Shown here: positions 44,261-56,740 of the stretch, piece by piece
Layout: each line of letters begins with the position of its first letter
Position numbering within the stretch: the first letter of the stretch is position 1
Assembly: GCA_030765065.1 (NCBI GenBank)
Contig: CM060986.1
Coordinates: 75,013,573-75,077,572, forward strand
Direction of reading: 5' to 3'
DNA: 64,000 nucleotides
Source of the DNA: Deroplatys truncata
Lineage: Eukaryota > Arthropoda > Insecta > Mantodea > Mantidae
Made by a program: the position numbers and the translations under genes
The notes under the pieces: model-generated
The model's input: only the letters and a program-made list of their open reading frames with translations
Told to the model about the DNA's origin: nothing
The model's database searches: none

Positions 44261-47200
44261 TAAAGCTCTTCGTTATTGTTATTTAGTTAGTCTAGACATT
44301 GAAGCCAGCAGAGATTACTGATACAAGCTTTTTTCCAGTGTCAGTACGAAGATAAGAATACAACATCAATTTCGAAGTCTGTATATTTTTTCTTAAGCTC
44401 CTGATCTTCCTGATGGATGCACAAAGTGGCCCACTGCAAGATGTGACATCACAAAGAGAAGATACTCTCTTCTCTGAACTTAGTTCACTAAAAGCCTCAA
44501 CCTAACAGCCTAGTCATTTTTAGAAGGTATCATCCTTGAGCAAATCAGAAGCCTGAAAAATGGAAAAGAGCTTAGGATATCTAATGCCTAGTTCAAAGCT
44601 TGACCCGTCTTTCCAATTTGTTTCATTTGAGTAAACATTGAATGCACACCAGAAAGAAACAGACAGTAAATTTAAGTCAGGCGGATTAAATGTTCTAGAT
44701 AAAGTTACTAGCCGAACGCACACAGAAATACTGCATTTTACACTCGTTGAAATTGTCATTGGCCATACTGCAAGAAGTTTTGAGATTATCGAATAAGTTC
44801 GCGAGTGCATAGCTTCGGGCAGTTTACTTGATTAAGCTCAAAACCTACAGTAGTATTTATATTGCACGAATAAAATCCATACAAACAATACAATAATTAT
44901 TATAAAATGTACACAATAAGAGTAATTTGTACTTGGTTTGTTTGAAAACAAAAATAAATACATCGTTAAATGTTGTATTGGTAGTTGAATTATACAACAA
45001 TGGCTAACCTCAAAAGCAAAGGTAAAATATAACATTAACACAATAAAACCCCCAAATATTTATTTTTAAAACTAATTAATTAAACTAGTTATGCAGTTTG
45101 TTGGATATATTATAGCTGTCACTTTGTTTTGAATCTGCCGCAACCAGAAACAAATGACGGAAGGAGGCGTTTTCATCTAACTTTAGTTCGATTAGGCAGT
45201 TCAGGTTTCACTTACCAAATGAAATCAAAACATTTGAAACCTAATGATTTAAGATCTCTGTAAATAAATTATTACTAATGTTGGTCCTGTATGATATTGA
45301 TGAATATTTAAAATATTTAGGTGATAAACACGAAAACTAGGATGTGTAAATTTAGTACTATATTGCTTAAACACAACTATACATATGTATATATATATAT
45401 ATATTTCTTTATTATAAACGTTCAAATATTCTAATAATATTATGGTAATTTATAAGTAAACTGAAATTCAATGGTTCATGATTATAGATATACCTTCCTT
45501 TATTTGTTGATGCTTTTGTCTTTTCTCTCGGCTCGATGATTCCCTTACGTTGGGAACTCTGTTAATTTCAATTAAAACAAAAGCTGTGTTCCGCGGAGCT
45601 TTAAGAGCTCTGTATGCGCTTCAGGAAAATAAAAATAAACAAATAAATAAAATTGAAGAATAAAAAAAATTAGAATCAGAAAGTAGGAAGATTTGCATTC
45701 AGAGTTTTGCTAAATTAAATTCCCTGCCTGTTCTAATAGAGGAAGTTTAGCTCTTAACCTCAGTTCCGGAGCGATGATAGCGGAAGTAGTTGAAAACCTC
45801 TGCACAGTTGCATAATCACACGACCAATGAAAGTAAGGACGTTAGGGGTTTGGAAGGTGTAGGGCTGAACAACAGTTGTTGTTGCTTGTTAATAGCTAAG
45901 TGCAAGGGCCCTGATGAAAAGAGTAAATTTTCGCTACAACCTGCCCATACCTTCATCTACTTTCAGCTGCGTTAATACGCTCTCAAGATATTGGGTCATT
46001 TCTTAGCTGTTAATTATGGTAGCGCGAGACAGTCATACGAAGAGGCTGTGCGAGGAGTATACATTGCTTTCGCTAATTATGTAACATCGATTTAGATGAT
46101 TTAGTTTTTCTGTATGTCTAGGTTTGGCAATATAATGTATATAGTGTAGCCGAGAATAAATTGAGATATTATAGAAGATTTCAAAGCCTTAAAAAATGTC
46201 ATTTTATAACACAACGGAAATATTTATATTTGTTTACTTTATACCCCGCCCTTCCTGCTCCCTAGTAGGCAAGAGGAGCTCATCAATTGGAATCGATTCT
46301 AACAAAGGACTCCGCGAGTTAAAACGTTGGAAATCTCTGATGCAGAATTTCGCGAGACAAACCAAATTAGTTCTCATTAATCATTGTCATTAGTCAATGA
46401 TCAAACGTCTACCTTGTTTCTACCAGCGCATTACGTTCTTCAATAATCTGCAGAATCATTAATTTATTGTTGGTATTTCAAACATCACAACATGCTACAT
46501 GACCTTCGAGGGAAACTCGTTCCATCAAGCGATGATTGCACCCTTTATTAGCTGCAGACAAGCAGCGGGCCATGTCCGCTGTTTCCAAGAGTAGAATGAG
46601 TTGAGTCTTGCTGTACTTGAGCTAATAGGGGCTTCCAATAGACAGAATCGAACAACGGAACCAGAGTACAAGCGCAGTGAACGAAACCTTTGAGCTGTCT
46701 CTGCGCCTGCATTGCTTTATTATACATCTAGTAATAATGTTCTAATGTTATCGCAGCTACTGGAAGTTCTCATCGTGTGACATGCTGCAATTTTGATATG
46801 TTGTGCGAAACATTGAATATAATTTCAGAATTCTTTTAGTCTGATATTTTGGCATTTAGTGCACAGTTAACGTTTCACCTTTGGGAAAGTAGAATAATCT
46901 GAATAAATTAATAATACATTATTATTAATTATTAACATTTGTAAACGAGTAAAACAAGATTGATTAACATGGCGGAAATAAAAATGATGCTCTTAATTCA
47001 GAAACTGCAATCTTGCATATTCGTGGAACAGTTAAACTCGTGATGTGGCGTGTAGTCGTATGTATGTGTATTGTCATGCCAGACACATTATTGAGTCATT
47101 GGCGACAGTATTGTTCGGGTAATTCTTTCGGCTTTGGGTTTTGAAGTTCGTCTGGTATAGCAACAACTCTCCAGTTCGAGTCAGCGGGTCTGGCGAGGGT

Positions 47201-47439
47201 TAGAGTGGGGGAAGTGAGCGTTACTTCTTTGTGTTGTGTGGTAGCTCACTTTCTGGTCGAGTGTTGGGTCTGAAAGTCGTGTGTGAAATCGTGTGAATGT
47301 AGCCTCGTGTGTAACACCTCCCTTCAATGTCTTCCTTTTTATCTTTTGTGTGTGATGTAGGGGCACCGTGTTTATACTGAATAAACCACAGGTAATATAA
47401 TTAATATAAAATTCTGTGTATTTTGTTATAATTATCCCA
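44261..47439. other. Unassigned sequence
   Basis: An (AT)n tract lies at about 45386-45404. Frames at 44520-44810 (-), 45790-45975 (+) and 46196-46393 (+) show no motif. The G/T-rich stretch 47090-47330 is followed by an AATAAA at 47381, which could be a polyadenylation signal or LTR-like end but has no partner. Confidence 0.4.
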
Positions 47440-47590
47440 CGCCTGCTCTGGAATGTGTAGTTTAAGATTCTGGTCCTCCTGCTGCCTCTGCAGCTACATA
47501 TGCCTCTCAGTGTATATGCTGGGGTAGCTAAAATTTAATATCTAACTGCAAACCTTTTGGGCCTCACCCCAGTATATAATAATACATACT
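47440..47590 (+). repeat. Rep-2 fragment (3' part)
   Basis: Only the end of Rep-2 is visible: CCCACGCCTGCTCTGG, TGGTCCTCCTGCTG, CCTCTCAGTGTATATGCTGG, and the terminal block CCTCACCCCAGTATATAATA. Confidence 0.6.
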
Positions 47591-49026
47591 CAGTTCTTAT
47601 GTATTTTGTGTTTATGCCATTTTATGGTCAGTTTTATATAATACCTATAGTTCTTAGACAGTAAGGCTTAAAAGTAGAGCGTCTGACAAAGTGTACACGA
47701 GCTGAAAGCTTTTTCATTGTGACCAATATACCCTTTGCATTTGCACATTTTCCGCTTGCATTTATTAGGTTTTACTTTTCATTGTTTTTTTACATGATTA
47801 ATTTCTCATGGCGCTCGCATTATCTGTACACAATACAAATCGTCATATTTTAATTCATCGCAATTCGTTGTAGTGTTAACCTTACGTTATATTGGCAGCT
47901 TTCTTTGATCTAAAGTGCTACTCTTTTATTTAACCTACTTAAAGATTACTGGCTGAAATTATGAATTGAAAAGAAATTGAAATGGAAGTGAAATTATGGA
48001 AGCAGCAGAAAGAATAACACTAGAAGTACTTACGGAAATATCCATAAAGCAACATCGATACATTTCACTGCCTGGTGTAAGGCAAAACAAGGTCAATATA
48101 ATTTGGCAGAAAATGACTGCTAGCGAATCAAGAAAAATCTGGCTTCTCGCTTTTTTGTTTCAAGAACGCGTTCTAAAGTCATATGTTAGTTTCGGGAATC
48201 AATATAATATTATTGATATTTTACAAATTCGAACGCTGTCGAAAAATAGTATATGCCACAGGTGTTAAAAGTGATTTTATTTTGCTCGTACGATTGCCTA
48301 CGGCAAACATTCCTACTCGCAAAATAAATCCCTACTTTTACCTCTTGCATCATAATCTGCTAATAGTTGATCACGACTTGGCAATTGATAAAACAGAATA
48401 TACAGCAAAATAAAATATCATAACGGCACCATATATATGCAATGCTTATTCGATATCCCTTAGCCTTTATATAGTAATGCTTTCATTTGCTTCCTCTGTA
48501 TGCTGTAAAAGCATTCATTACCAGCGCATACTGAAGAATTATACAAAAAATTGTCCAACATCACGAATGAAAGGCGCGATATTTCCGAGAAGTTTTCTCA
48601 ATGGTCATACAGTCTGTGCTATTTATAAAATGCTTAACTTGTTGGCTTGGAATGGGAAATCTTTATATCAATTAATGTTTCTCTTACTTCGTTGTATATT
48701 AATGTCAGAGGTTTCTAGGTTGAGTGAAAGCTGTTGACTTAGGTTATTCAGTAACCATGAAATCAAAGAGAAGGTGCAACGGTTCAAAATTCCATCTCCT
48801 ATAATTTATAAAGGGTTTACTCGACTTTTCGATATTTGTTTCATCGCCTAAGGATACGTATAGACTATACGTCATTTCCAGAACTTGGAAGCTTGTCGGG
48901 GGAGGTTAAGCAAATCAGAAGTACAACATCCACCTATATTCACACCCATTTTGTTGGGAGATATTTCATCCGTTATTAGGAATATTACGAAATTATAATT
49001 GTATTATAATTATAACTGTAAAGCGT
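47591..49026. other. Unassigned sequence
   Basis: Overlapping forward frames at 47996-48413 and one at 48477-48737 lack known motifs. Nothing else recognised. Confidence 0.45.
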
Positions 49027-50043
49027 ATATATCACGGAGGGGCCCGCCGGGACAGAGCATCGAGGTAGACCGTAACAGCCGTTTTTGCTTCCAACGTGGC
49101 CCCTGGGAGAGAGGGATGAGGGGACATAAGACACAGGGGGACTGCGCCCCCACGTGACCCAGGGGAGCGGGCAACATCCGAGTGACACTCCCACCCCGAG
49201 AGTTTTTCCATGGGCCGGCACCTGGTTACCTAATCCGACCCCCCCCCCCTTGCAGGGTTGAAGTGGATACGCCACTTAAGCACATCAACCCCCGAAAGGG
49301 AAGACTACCGAACAACTCGGTAGGGCACACAGCAATCTAGTATACCGTCTACCGGCTATCCAGGGCGGTACCGTAGGGCCTTGAGGCGTCTCACAACCCT
49401 GCCTGGGACGGAAAACCGCCCAGACGTGCCCAATCTCCCATGGGTATCGGGAGCCACTGCCGCGCCGAGTTCAACCCAATCCACCCGACACTCCTACGGG
49501 TGGGGCTTGGACTTTTGGCCCGGCGTACTTCTAGTAATGCCAGAAGTACTACGAGTGCTCAGGGTCCACAGCGCCCACAGCACGGTAGCTGAGGGGACAT
49601 ACTTAAAAGGTGACCAGATCCGAATGCCGATAGGCGCAAGCACAAACGAGGTCCCTAACTTTTCCAGTTAGAACGCCGCCCGATCCTACCCACAATCCAA
49701 AACCTTCAGGATCCCCGGGGCAGAGCCCATCGGAGGAGAGACTTAACGGCGATACCGCAGCGACACCGGGGAAGAGACTTCTACAGAGCGCAAAACACTT
49801 CCTGTCGCCTGGTCATACAACCCTGAAACAGATAACAAGGAAGATAGTGAGTACAGTAAATGAGAGGGAGGAGAGTCGTGATAGAAGATGAACCACCTCA
49901 GCAGTCGCCTGTCGACACGGGTAAACCACAAAAAATCCTTTGACCAGAGTGGGCGGTCACCGGAGATCGATCTCGGGACCTCCATAATGCAGGCCACAGA
50001 CGTTACCGCCTGAGCCATCCCGCTCGGCTGTTAACCATATATC
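49027..50043 (-). mobile_element. Long GC-rich tRNA-headed element (SINE-A relative, ~1 kb)
   Basis: The reverse strand begins near 50030 with a tRNA-like head (GAGCGGGATGGCTCAGGCGG; B box within GAGATCGATCTCC on the forward strand). It continues with the SINE core (CTGGTCAAAGGATTTTTTGT with GGTTTACC) and body to about 49740, as in SINE-A. In place of ending there it runs into ~450 bp of GC-rich sequence (49270-49740), then the tail block GGGGCCACGTTGGAAGCAAA near 49100, shared with 39350. Direct repeats ATATATC at 49027-49033 and 50037-50043 may be the target duplication of one insertion. No reading frame across the GC-rich part resembles a protein. Confidence 0.6.
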
Positions 50044-51299
50044 TAGCAATTTCTCTACCTGGAACAGGAATACCACGAAATTTGTCTTGAAATTGTCTTC
50101 ACACCTGTCTACACGATTCGGGTTTTACGTACACATTTATCACACACAAAAGTGTTCTAATGTGAATTTTTCAATAGGGATTTCAGTGAACTATTAAGAA
50201 CAATCTAATGTAGTTGACACACCAACAGATGTCTTGAATAAACTTACACTTTTGGGATGCATAATGAACAAACACTTGACTTTACAGCTCGAACGGCAGT
50301 CGGCACCTGCAATACACTTACCTGTGGCCCGGCTATAAAACGAAGGCATGGTACTTGGATACGGGGGAAAACAGCTCGTACCTAGGTCGATCATCGCATA
50401 CGAAACTGATTCTACTCGATTCCATCCCTCGCCCTTCCCTGATTATATAGCTGTCGTTGAAGTGTGCTGTCTCTAATTAGCCCCTCAGATACTGTTCTCA
50501 AATGTCTCTCCTTTATACACTTCTCAGATGGGAGATTGCACATCTCTTTCAGCAACACAATGGAACCTTATCTGCTTACTGCGAATGGGGTAAAATTAAG
50601 AGGCTATTATCATCGTCTAGTTCTCTACAGCAAGAGGTAGTTGTTCATTCTTTTTACTTTCACTTTCTAGGATGTCAAGATTCTGTTGTCCATGTATAGG
50701 GTTACCACATCACAGGCTCCTGCGTTCACTGAGAGTTACTCCAGTGAGACCAAGTAATTTCGTAATCTCTAAAAATTGAGGTACACTCGCACAACTTTCT
50801 GTACTAATAACAAATTCATTATATACTTTACATATTTTTGTAATTATACAAAAATTATACAAAAGTATTTCTATTGCTTTACTTTATTTTTTACATATCT
50901 TCGCTTAGAAATGATTGCAAACTGAGGAATAAATTCCTAATATATTCCACACACGGAAACAGCTTTCAAATATTTAATCAAAAGCGAGGAGAAATCAATC
51001 GCAAGACCATGGTAATAACGAATTCATGCACAAAAAGGAAAGAAAGAACACGAAGAATAGCAAATTTTCTAACATAACACACTTATACTTAGTAAAGTAA
51101 CGAGGATATTTATAAAACGACTAATTTTGTCATTCATTTGTCTACGCATCGAATGCATAGAAAATGAACTCAATTTTTTCTGTGGTGCTTTTTGTCCTGT
51201 CACTTATGGTTTCACAGTTACATAAAATAAAATTATGGAAACTTAATTCTAAAATGAAGATAATTTCATAAGCTATTCGTAGAAAGTGTGTTATACATT
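50044..51299. other. Unassigned sequence
   Basis: A TATA-like GGCTATAAAA lies at 50331-50340 with no recognisable gene after it. Frames at 50502-50699 and 50874-51077 have no motif. Confidence 0.4.
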
Positions 51300-52115
51300 T
51301 CTTACTCTACTTACCACGCACAGTAGCTAGAGAAGGTATTGCATTCCACCCAAAAATTAGAAACTGAGGTTTTATGATTACATGTTATGAGGCACCCTGA
51401 ATCCAAAGAAAGTATGTTTAGAAAAGGTCCATGTGTTTGTCTGTGAAGTCGGATAAATATCACACTTGGTTCAGTACCTTCCAAACATGCGATACGAAGA
51501 TTTTCAAGAAAATCCATCCCACCTGCAACTACCTTTATATGGAAAATTTTTCTAAAATATTCATTTTTAAATAATAGCTCTTAACGACTTTGATTAAAAT
51601 ATCACATATTAAATATATTTGCATGACAAAATGTATATCTTGAATTCTCTGGAAATAGCCTACGAAGTCCTCTTCATTCGGTAGGAATTTTGTGTAATCT
51701 TGTATGACTGGTAAACTTTAAGGGATAGACGAAAACGTACTACAGAAAATGCAGATCTCTTTAAAACTCACAATTTATTTCCAATAAGTTTTTGTGTGGC
51801 ATAAGTCATTTGTGAGATATCCGTTATTAAAGGTTTGAATTGTTCAATATTGGTCATTCTTTTAAAATCTCGTTGATTTTCAGTTGTTTCTCGCGATTGC
51901 TGGAAACATATGGCGTCCAGTTCTTAAAAATATGACTATCGCTGTTACCCTTGTATCTATAACGAAATATGTAATATAGCCATTTCTGCAAAATGTTATT
52001 TGCATTAAAATACAGTAGATAGTAAAAAAATGATATTTAGCAAGAATGGTTTGTATACCCACTAATAAAGACAAGGTAGACAAAACCATGTGAATATATT
52101 ACGTCAGATTTTTCA
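51300..52115 (+). repeat. Rep-1 copy, nearly full length
   Basis: It shows ACTCTACTTACCACGCACAG at 51304, GAGAAGGTATTGCATTCCAC at 51331, TTGAATTCTCTGGAAATAGC at 51640, CTTCATTCGGTAGGAATTTT at 51673 and the right end ATTACGTCAG near 52107. The simple-repeat landmark has been deleted in part: GTGTTTGTCTGTGAAG is followed at once by the GGATAAATATCACACTTGG block. Confidence 0.85.
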
Positions 52116-52129
52116 GATAACTTTGTAGC

Positions 52130-52335
52130 ATCTGCCTAGTGACAGTCCTGATATAGGCTAACTGGTTATTAAATAACCAGGAAGCACATGCAGACATAGT
52201 GACGCTCACATCACTATGGAATATTTGGGAAAACCGCCTTTATCAAATAAATATACCCGGTTCGAGATGGAAATCGAACTCAGTACTCTTGGAATAGCAG
52301 ACAGGTGATCTACGAACTGGGCAACGATGCCATAT
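52130..52335 (-). mobile_element. tRNA-headed SINE copy, separate family
   Basis: The reverse strand starts near 52335 with GCATCGTTGCCCAGTTCGTA (A box) and has GAGTTCGATTTCC (B box) about 40 bases on. The ~130-bp body includes a perfect palindrome, CTGGTTATTAAATAACCAG, at 52162-52180. It has no match to SINE-A or SINE-D bodies. I see no clear target duplication. Confidence 0.65.
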
Positions 52336-52359
52336 TTTATTGTTCTTGTGAATATCTCA

Positions 52360-52470
52360 AACGCTTATTTTATCAAAGTTCGGAGTCATTTTTGGCAAGA
52401 TTAAAAATATAGAAAATATTTCTATGTAAATGTAGTTTCAGCAGAGGGGATATTTTGATAACTCTGATAT
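52360..52470 (-). repeat. Rep-1 fragment
   Basis: TCATTTTTGGCAAGATTAAA followed by ATAGAAAATATTTCTATGTA matches the middle of Rep-1 in reverse. It is immediately followed by a ~98-bp sequence duplicated at 54688. Confidence 0.5.
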
Positions 52471-52472
52471 TT

Positions 52473-52570
52473 AGTTATGTTGTAATTAAGTTACTTAGCA
52501 GGACATGTTTAGCAATTGCATAAAGTGAGAAAAGTGCTAACATTAGAAATCAGCAAACTGGTATTTTATA
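52473..52570 (+). repeat. 98-bp dispersed repeat, copy 1
   Basis: TTAGTTATGTTGTAATTAAG through AATCAGCAAACTGGTATTTT is repeated at 54688-54782 with about ten differences. Other window copies were not seen. Confidence 0.8.
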
Positions 52571-52572
52571 CA

Positions 52573-52596
52573 GCATCCATCCATCCATCCATTCAT
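52573..52596. repeat. (CATC)n tract
   Basis: A short tetranucleotide run, five to six units with one imperfection. Confidence 0.85.
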
Positions 52597-52929
52597 CAAC
52601 ATCAACGTAGTGGGGGCCTACCAAGGGGAACCGCTACATATTTTATTTCACAAACTATTACACCGCCTCTAAAGGGGTAGCAGGGAGGGTCTAGGATTCT
52701 AGGAGTTTTGGGGCATTGTCCTTCTACCACGATATATATTGCTCTGTCATACGCCTAGTCACTCTTTCTCACCACTGTAAAACTTGTGTGAGAATTCATG
52801 ATTAACTGGGCAGAAGAGAATTGTCATTGTGTCGCCTGTTAGGGAGCGCAAAACTTAACATGGGCGGCCGTTCAAGATACCCGTTTTCCTGAAGTAAGGT
52901 TTTGTTACCACTTAAGGTTTTGCAGTTGT

Positions 52930-53085
52930 ACACAATTCAAAGAAGTAATGATCTAAATATCAGATTTCAGTAAAAGTCGTTGAGAGTTATCCAGTTTTGG
53001 GAAAATAGTGATTAAGGTAAAGGGTTGTTTGGAGTGGAAGAATTTGCTTCAAAATCATAGTTCGCATGCACAAAAGGCGTGCAAA
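52930..53085 (-). repeat. Rep-1 fragment, diverged
   Basis: GATCTAAATATCAGATTTCA, GTAAAGGGTTGTTTGGAGTG and GCTTCAAAATCATAGTTCGC match successive Rep-1 blocks in reverse orientation. Confidence 0.5.
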
Positions 53086-54687
53086 AGTTTGTGATTGTTT
53101 ATTTTACTTTTCGTTATAGTTGGGTTGATGTATAACTTCGTAGCGTTTTAAAATTTTCACACGGTGATTGATTGATTGATCAATCGATCGGTCGAATGCA
53201 GTTCAGTTAAGATTATTGTGTTTAGTAACATCCACATTATTGTGGATTAAAGCATTTAATCGGTCTTAACAAAAGCCTAAGAGCTTTTATGATTGTGCAG
53301 AATTACTCACGCTAAATTAGCCCTGTTTGAAACAAAAAAACCTTTATCTGTGGCTTCCTATGTTCTCTCAGTACAGTGCAGAAATGTTTCAGCCGCCCAC
53401 CTTACTCCTACTTTATTGAACTCAAACATAGGAAAATGTGAAATTGCTCTTTCTAATCCTGTCTTCCTTATTTATCTACACGTTTTACTCTAAGCTCCAA
53501 TATGTATAACTTTTTGATTGCAAATGTGAAATGACAAACTAAAAACAAAACTATTAATACCACATTGTTTGAGTGCTTGAAAAAACGCTAGGAACTCGTT
53601 CATCAAAACGTATATTTCCGTTAAAATATGTTACTGAATTTCTGCGTTGAACGTAATATTTCTTTCTTAGAGAACTGGTAGAGAAAGGAAAAAGAAGAAA
53701 AAATAAAGATGAGAGATACTTGGGATATATCCAGGTGCACGAGGAATATTTTTAAGTTCTCAAATGTAGCTTGAATGGGGAAAGTAGACTCCAATCCCAT
53801 TTTTTATCCTTAAATATTCTAACGCGGAGTGCTACACTGGAGAGGGAGAAAGTGATCTTCAAACTAAATTGGATTCCATAAAGGAAACAAAACAAATATT
53901 TATCCAGCATTGCACTTGGTGGGAAACAAACCATTCCGCTGCAAGCACTAACAGCACATTCGCAGTTAATGGGTTTGTTACGCTGCAAAGCATTTGATTG
54001 CAGTGCACGGTTTCTTGGTTAGAAACCCATCATGGGAATTACTGAGAAATTGTAAAGTTTAAGGCGGCAGTCACGTTTACACAAATTGGTGTCGGGTAGT
54101 ATCACGTATTTATTCCCAAATGGGACCTTACCTTGTTTCTGCATTAGATAACATTTCTATTAAAATAAATTAGCATTGGTTTGCATATTCCTTTCTCAAA
54201 CCGAGTAAACTGTGTTTTTCCAACCATCTAACATTAAGACAAACAGAAAATTCCACAGCTGTACTAATAATTATTAAGAAGAAATTTATGTGTATGGTAA
54301 TATCATTAACAACTCAAACGATTTTGATAGATATTTTACCATTGAAAAGTCGTGTTGTTTCTGATGGACAAGTGGCAATAATATCAATGCATAAATTACT
54401 CAAGGACTAAATAGGATGTACAAAACCTATACATTAAAAAACGAACAAATTGGTGTTATAAAAGAAAATACTTGCGAAGAAGTCTTTGACATTTAATTGG
54501 GAATGTCAGGAATAAAAATAGTTCTTGTTGATACAAAGAAAACGCAAGCAAAATACGACTAATATTGCCGATATTTTAATTCCAATCAAGATATATCGGT
54601 GGCGATTTAGCAGAAGAGAATCACGTATGCGATACCAACTGTTTTGATAGCTCTAATGTAAGAATGTCTTGTTTTATTTCTTTTTAG
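53086..54687. other. Unassigned sequence
   Basis: A GATT-rich run lies at 53165-53192 (TGATTGATTGATTGATCAAT with following ATCGATCGG). Otherwise nothing recognised. Confidence 0.45.
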
Positions 54688-54782
54688 TTATGTTGTAATA
54701 CAGTTCTTTAGCAGGACATGTTCAACAATTGAATAAAGTGAGAAAATTGCTAATGTTAGAAATCAGCAAACTGGTATTTTAT
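54688..54782 (+). repeat. 98-bp dispersed repeat, copy 2
   Basis: Partner of 52473-52570. The flanks differ completely, so the unit is defined by similarity only. Confidence 0.8.
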
Positions 54783-54909
54783 AATTAACAACTAGGAAGG
54801 TTGTTTTTATCGATGGTCGCAGACTCTTTTTCCAAAGAGGTTATCTTGGTAGCCTGGTAGTGGGAAATCCTCATATTCACCAGTTTCACCTCTACTAATT
54901 GTTCATTTC

Positions 54910-55340
54910 AGGGTGTCATTTACACTGTTTTGAGTAAATTTTCTGGAGCGAGTATCAGCTCTGAGGAGTAACACAGTATATGTGTTTTGAAGAAGTTGCC
55001 TAGCAAGTACGGTATTTAGTTTGAAGAGTACTAATATGGCAATAACCCTTGTTATGGCTGAAATGTGAACTGTTTTGAAACACTGAGGCAAGTGTCTGCC
55101 TTACTGTTAGGGTTATGGGGAGAGGGTTAAAACGATTAGTTATTTACACATCTTCGACGGACAACATGAACACCGAGTACTTGACTTTTGTTATTGAATT
55201 CTACTTCCGAAATGGATCGTGGTTGAAGGCAGTATCAGTCCAGTGTCGCAGTCTGCACGAAAAAATTTCTTACGGAGTGCTGTACCACCTAAGATATCTT
55301 CTCAAATTAACACAGTGCTACGTTAAAAGTACATAAGTAA
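54910..55340 (+). pseudogene. Possible N-terminal fragment of a mariner-type transposase
   Basis: A forward frame (55115-55333) contains TEYLTFVIEFYFRNGSWLKA, then VSVQCRSLHE. It resembles the start of mariner-family transposases, where a short helix-turn-helix follows a start such as this (general family pattern). About 250 bp upstream, CAGGGTGTCATTTACACTGT at 54909 looks like a terminus for such an element. The catalytic part and the opposite terminus are not seen, so this is a truncated remnant at best. Confidence 0.4.
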
Positions 55341-56009
55341 AATACTGTGGAATCTGATATATTTACAAAACATGCTATCCCACAAAGCACCAGTAAAATA
55401 TACACACGGATAGGTACGCTTGAAGAATTTAAAATACACATAGGTGCATAGGTTCATTGAGACCTTTTATAATTGGGTTGGAATGGCAGAGGACAACCAG
55501 ATTCACATGTTGGTTGGTCGTCGACTTAGCTGTGTGCATGCACGTGTTCATGTAGGGATATGTGGTGTCTGAATGTCGCTCGATATCGAATATATATGAT
55601 AATAGCATGTACATTATTTACACTTAATGTAATTATTTTAATTAGCATATCACTGACTATAAACATTAGGTGAAAAAAACAAAATAAGAATTATTAATGG
55701 ATTTAATGTGATACATTGAAACCATTTGTAACGAAGGATGCAGCTTACACATAATAGACGTTATTTTTCCAAACATACTATATACATATCACACCAACTT
55801 CCTCACAAGAGTATTCCCATACAAAAACTTCTTAGGGTCTAGCATTTGTTCTACCATATTAGAATATTAGCTAATATGTGAGTTAGCATATTGAAGAGTT
55901 AGGATATACCTCTGTAACCTAGCTTTGTGGCTTACTTTTACTTTTGGCATGATTACTCAATGCATATTATTTGCTCATCACTTAAAATTATACATGAAAA
56001 TGAAAAACC
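55341..56009. other. Unassigned AT-rich sequence
   Basis: Nothing recognised. Confidence 0.5.
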
Positions 56010-56166
56010 ATTTGGATGAGTCTAAACTTTAGGCTGATATTAATGTATTTGAATGGAGTATTTTAAATGGTCTTCCTTTCAACGTAGATAAATGCTGTGT
56101 ATTAACTAAAGCTAAAAGTAATAAAATATGTAAACCACTGTACACCATGAATGTTAAGTGCTGAAA
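56010..56166 (+). pseudogene. LINE reverse transcriptase remnant, part 1
   Basis: The forward frame reads EWSILNGLPFNVDKCCVLTK, the region after the catalytic FADD box in Jockey/CR1-type reverse transcriptases (usual pattern: WC..N.L.LN..KC..M). It is cut by SINE-D at 56167. Confidence 0.7.
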
Positions 56167-56482
56167 TTAAATTAAATTGAGTTTTTTTTATTTATGGACG
56201 CTCTTTAACCGCTGTGGTCCTTAGCGTCCCATTCTATACTGGGCGTGAAAAACCGAAAATTTTGTTCAGGGGTCCCTCTATCGGGCTTGAGGTTCTCCTA
56301 TCTACCATAAATCTATGACACGGGACTACCGGCTTTACTTCCCTTGCGAAGGAAGCCATGCTAAGAATTTTTACGCCCGAAAAAAATCCATCGCCCTTCA
56401 CCGGGTTTGAACCCGCAACCTCGGGAACTAGAGGCTAGCATGATAACCACTACACCACGGAGGACAACTCAAGTGCTTGAAA
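56156..56482 (-). mobile_element. SINE-D copy 2, inside a LINE
   Basis: This is the same element as 5135-5416. The reverse strand starts near 56466 with TCCTCCGTGGTGTAGTGGTT and has GGGTTCAAACCCGG, GGCTTCCTTCGCAAGGGAAG and a body ending in a short A-rich tail near 56176. Direct repeats AAGTGCTGAAA (56156-56166) and AAGTGCTTGAAA (56471-56482) flank it. It splits a LINE reverse transcriptase that continues on both sides. Confidence 0.85.
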
Positions 56483-56740
56483 GTAGAGTCAACGCATACA
56501 AATCTGGGTTTAAATATAAGTGACAAGTAGTCATTTAATTACCACATTCATAGAAGGGTTAACGATGCGTATAAAAATTTGGGATTTTTATATAGAAACT
56601 CTAAAGGTCTTAAACGCTGTTTTTCGTAGATTTATTGTATAATGCTTACGTTAGGTCTAAATCGAATATCTTTCACTAATCTGGAATCCACATCTCAGAT
56701 TCTTATAAATAAAATCTAAATATTTTAGGAAAACGTTCTT
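56483..56740 (+). pseudogene. LINE reverse transcriptase remnant, part 2
   Basis: Forward frames read RVNDAYKNLGFLYRNSKGL near 56560, then the degenerate LFNAYVRSKLEY and WNP region near 56640-56700 (with frameshifts). This is the C-terminal thumb/tail of a Jockey/CR1-type reverse transcriptase and follows part 1 in order. Confidence 0.7.

Noticed and set aside
49381-49671. 96-codon forward frame in GC-rich DNA
   Set aside because: Low stop density is expected in GC-rich sequence; no motif is present and it runs antisense to the tRNA-headed element.
50331-50340. TATA-box promoter
   Set aside because: A single GGCTATAAAA with no initiator evidence or downstream exon is expected by chance in AT-rich DNA.
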